Source: Cyanobacteria bacterium UBA8803 (GTDB lineage: Bacteria; Cyanobacteriota; Cyanobacteriia; Cyanobacteriales; Coleofasciculaceae). From it: 6,515 nt of DNA. Location of the stretch: the NCBI GenBank assembly GCA_003505715.1, contig DNXU01000291.1, positions 1,423 through 7,937 on the forward strand, written 5' to 3'. Within the stretch, counting starts at the first letter, position 1. Every line of letters starts with the position of its first letter. The notes under the pieces were generated by a model. The model saw only the letters and a list, made by a program, of their open reading frames with translations, was not told the origin of the DNA and did no database searches. The translations under genes were made by a program, and so were the position numbers. Below are positions 5,871-6,515 of this stretch, piece after piece.

Positions 5871-6512
5871 ATTCTGCCAGCCTCCCTTAACACGCTCGTA
5901 GTAACGGCGGTAGATCAATTCTAGCTTACCGCCATATTCCTGAATTAATGCTAGTTGACGCCGATACAGTCCGCGGAACGTGTTGGCAAACAGCAAGGTA
6001 AAAATTGCCACGCACAAACCAGCAACGGTAGAGATTAACGCTTCACTAATGCCACCCGTAACGCCAGCGGTTCGGCTACCGCCAATATCACCAATTCCGA
6101 GTCCGGCAAAGGCTTCTATCAATCCCAGAATTGTCCCTAAGAGTCCTAACAGGGGCGAAACGCTAATCACGGTTTCAAATACCGTGTTGAAGCGTTTCAA
6201 AATAGGTAACTCCGCTTGAGCAGCACTTTCTAGGGCGAGTCGGAATTCTTCTGGGGTAGGGCCTTCAAGTTCCAACGCTGCTAAAAAAATTCGCGCTATG
6301 GGCAGGTTGCTATTTTTTTCTAACTTCAAAAAAGCTAAAGAAGGATTGTCTTGGTAGAGGTGGAGTACTTCCCGCACGATTGTAGTTTGGTGCTTCATCA
6401 CTCGCAGCCAAAAGTTTAGGCGCTCCAATATTAGGGCGATCGCTAGCAGTGATAAGGCCAATAGGGGCCACATGACCACGCCACCTAAGGAAAATAAGGT
6501 TTTAAGTGACAT
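5856..6512 (-). CDS. exbB: MotA/TolQ/ExbB proton-channel family protein (ExbB-like)
   Basis: The 218-aa product belongs to the MotA/TolQ/ExbB family, which with an ExbD/TolR partner uses the proton gradient to energise TonB-dependent outer-membrane transport. The topology is typical: TM1 about 11-31 (GGVVMWPLLALSLL), a cytoplasmic domain about 35-112, TM2 about 113-136 with SPLLGLLGTILGLIEAF, and TM3 about 156-178 with SEALISTVAGLCVAI, then a charged cytoplasmic tail. The length fits cyanobacterial ExbB. The ATG at 6512 is preceded at once by an in-frame TAG (6515-6513), so the 5' end is complete; the ribosome-binding region lies outside the window. The gene converges on the exporter gene and its last codons overlap that gene's end by 15 bp. 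No exbD follows on this strand, so the partner must be upstream of the window or elsewhere. ExbB is more likely than TolQ from overall pattern, but the sequence alone does not settle which system it serves. Confidence 0.88.
   Translation of the reverse strand: MSLKTLFSLGGVVMWPLLALSLLAIALILERLNFWLRVMKHQTTIVREVLHLYQDNPSLAFLKLEKNSNLPIARIFLAALELEGPTPEEFRLALESAAQAELPILKRFNTVFETVISVSPLLGLLGTILGLIEAFAGLGIGDIGGSRTAGVTGGISEALISTVAGLCVAIFTLLFANTFRGLYRRQLALIQEYGGKLELIYRRYYERVKGGWQNSTTN
6436..6443. repeat. HIP1 octamer GCGATCGC
   Basis: Perfect HIP1 site in the part of exbB that encodes TM1 (L-A-I-A-L). Confidence 0.9.
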
Positions 6513-6515
6513 CTA

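Noticed and set aside
5980..6219. 79-codon plus-strand frame opposite exbB
   Set aside because: Antisense to the conserved TM2-TM3 region; Pro/Ser-rich composition is the complement of Gly-rich ExbB codons.

Overview
The window is chromosomal DNA from a cyanobacterium, probably a filamentous one. The evidence is a chlorophyll synthase (ChlG), a cyanobacterial/plastid-type Get3d ATPase, a cyanobacterial DUF2862 protein, five perfect HIP1 octamers (GCGATCGC) in 6.5 kb, and two heptanucleotide tandem arrays of the kind described in filamentous cyanobacteria. The genus cannot be named from this stretch alone.

Layout. On the minus strand, 2422 down to 29, lies a compact three-gene cluster that looks like one transcription unit: a 64-aa DUF2862 protein, then a Get3d-like ArsA/Get3 ATPase (366 aa), then chlG (326 aa). 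Gaps are 31 and 86 bp. The second gap is largely filled by a heptad array ending at the chlG start codon. Positions 2423-2516 are a divergent intergenic region. On the plus strand, 2517-5870, two genes 15 bp apart follow: a polytopic membrane protein of the HGSNAT/NagX-like (DUF5009) transacylase family, and a 737-aa ABC exporter with an N-terminal C39 peptidase, of the NHLP-type peptide exporter class. A second heptad array overlaps the transacylase start codon. On the minus strand, 6512-5856, a complete ExbB/TolQ-type proton-channel gene converges on the exporter, and the two coding ends overlap by 15 bp. There is no gene-free stretch longer than about 100 bp, and I see no RNA genes, CRISPR, insertion sequence or clear intrinsic terminator.

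How the genes fit together. ChlG attaches the isoprenoid tail to chlorophyllide in the thylakoid membrane. Its linkage to a Get3-type ATPase, a family that handles hydrophobic protein segments, suggests coordination of pigment synthesis with membrane-protein handling; this is inference. The exporter should cleave a double-glycine leader and export the peptide. No precursor peptide, modification enzyme or HlyD-like adaptor is visible here, so its substrate is unknown. The transacylase may be co-transcribed with it, without proof of shared function. ExbB normally works with ExbD and TonB, neither of which is present here.

Most of the window is ordinary, well-conserved gene content. The points most worth a second look are the two related sense-oriented heptad arrays at start codons, the Lys-to-Arg change in the Get3d P-loop, the DUF2862-get3d-chlG linkage, and a palindromic in-frame segment in the exporter's linker.
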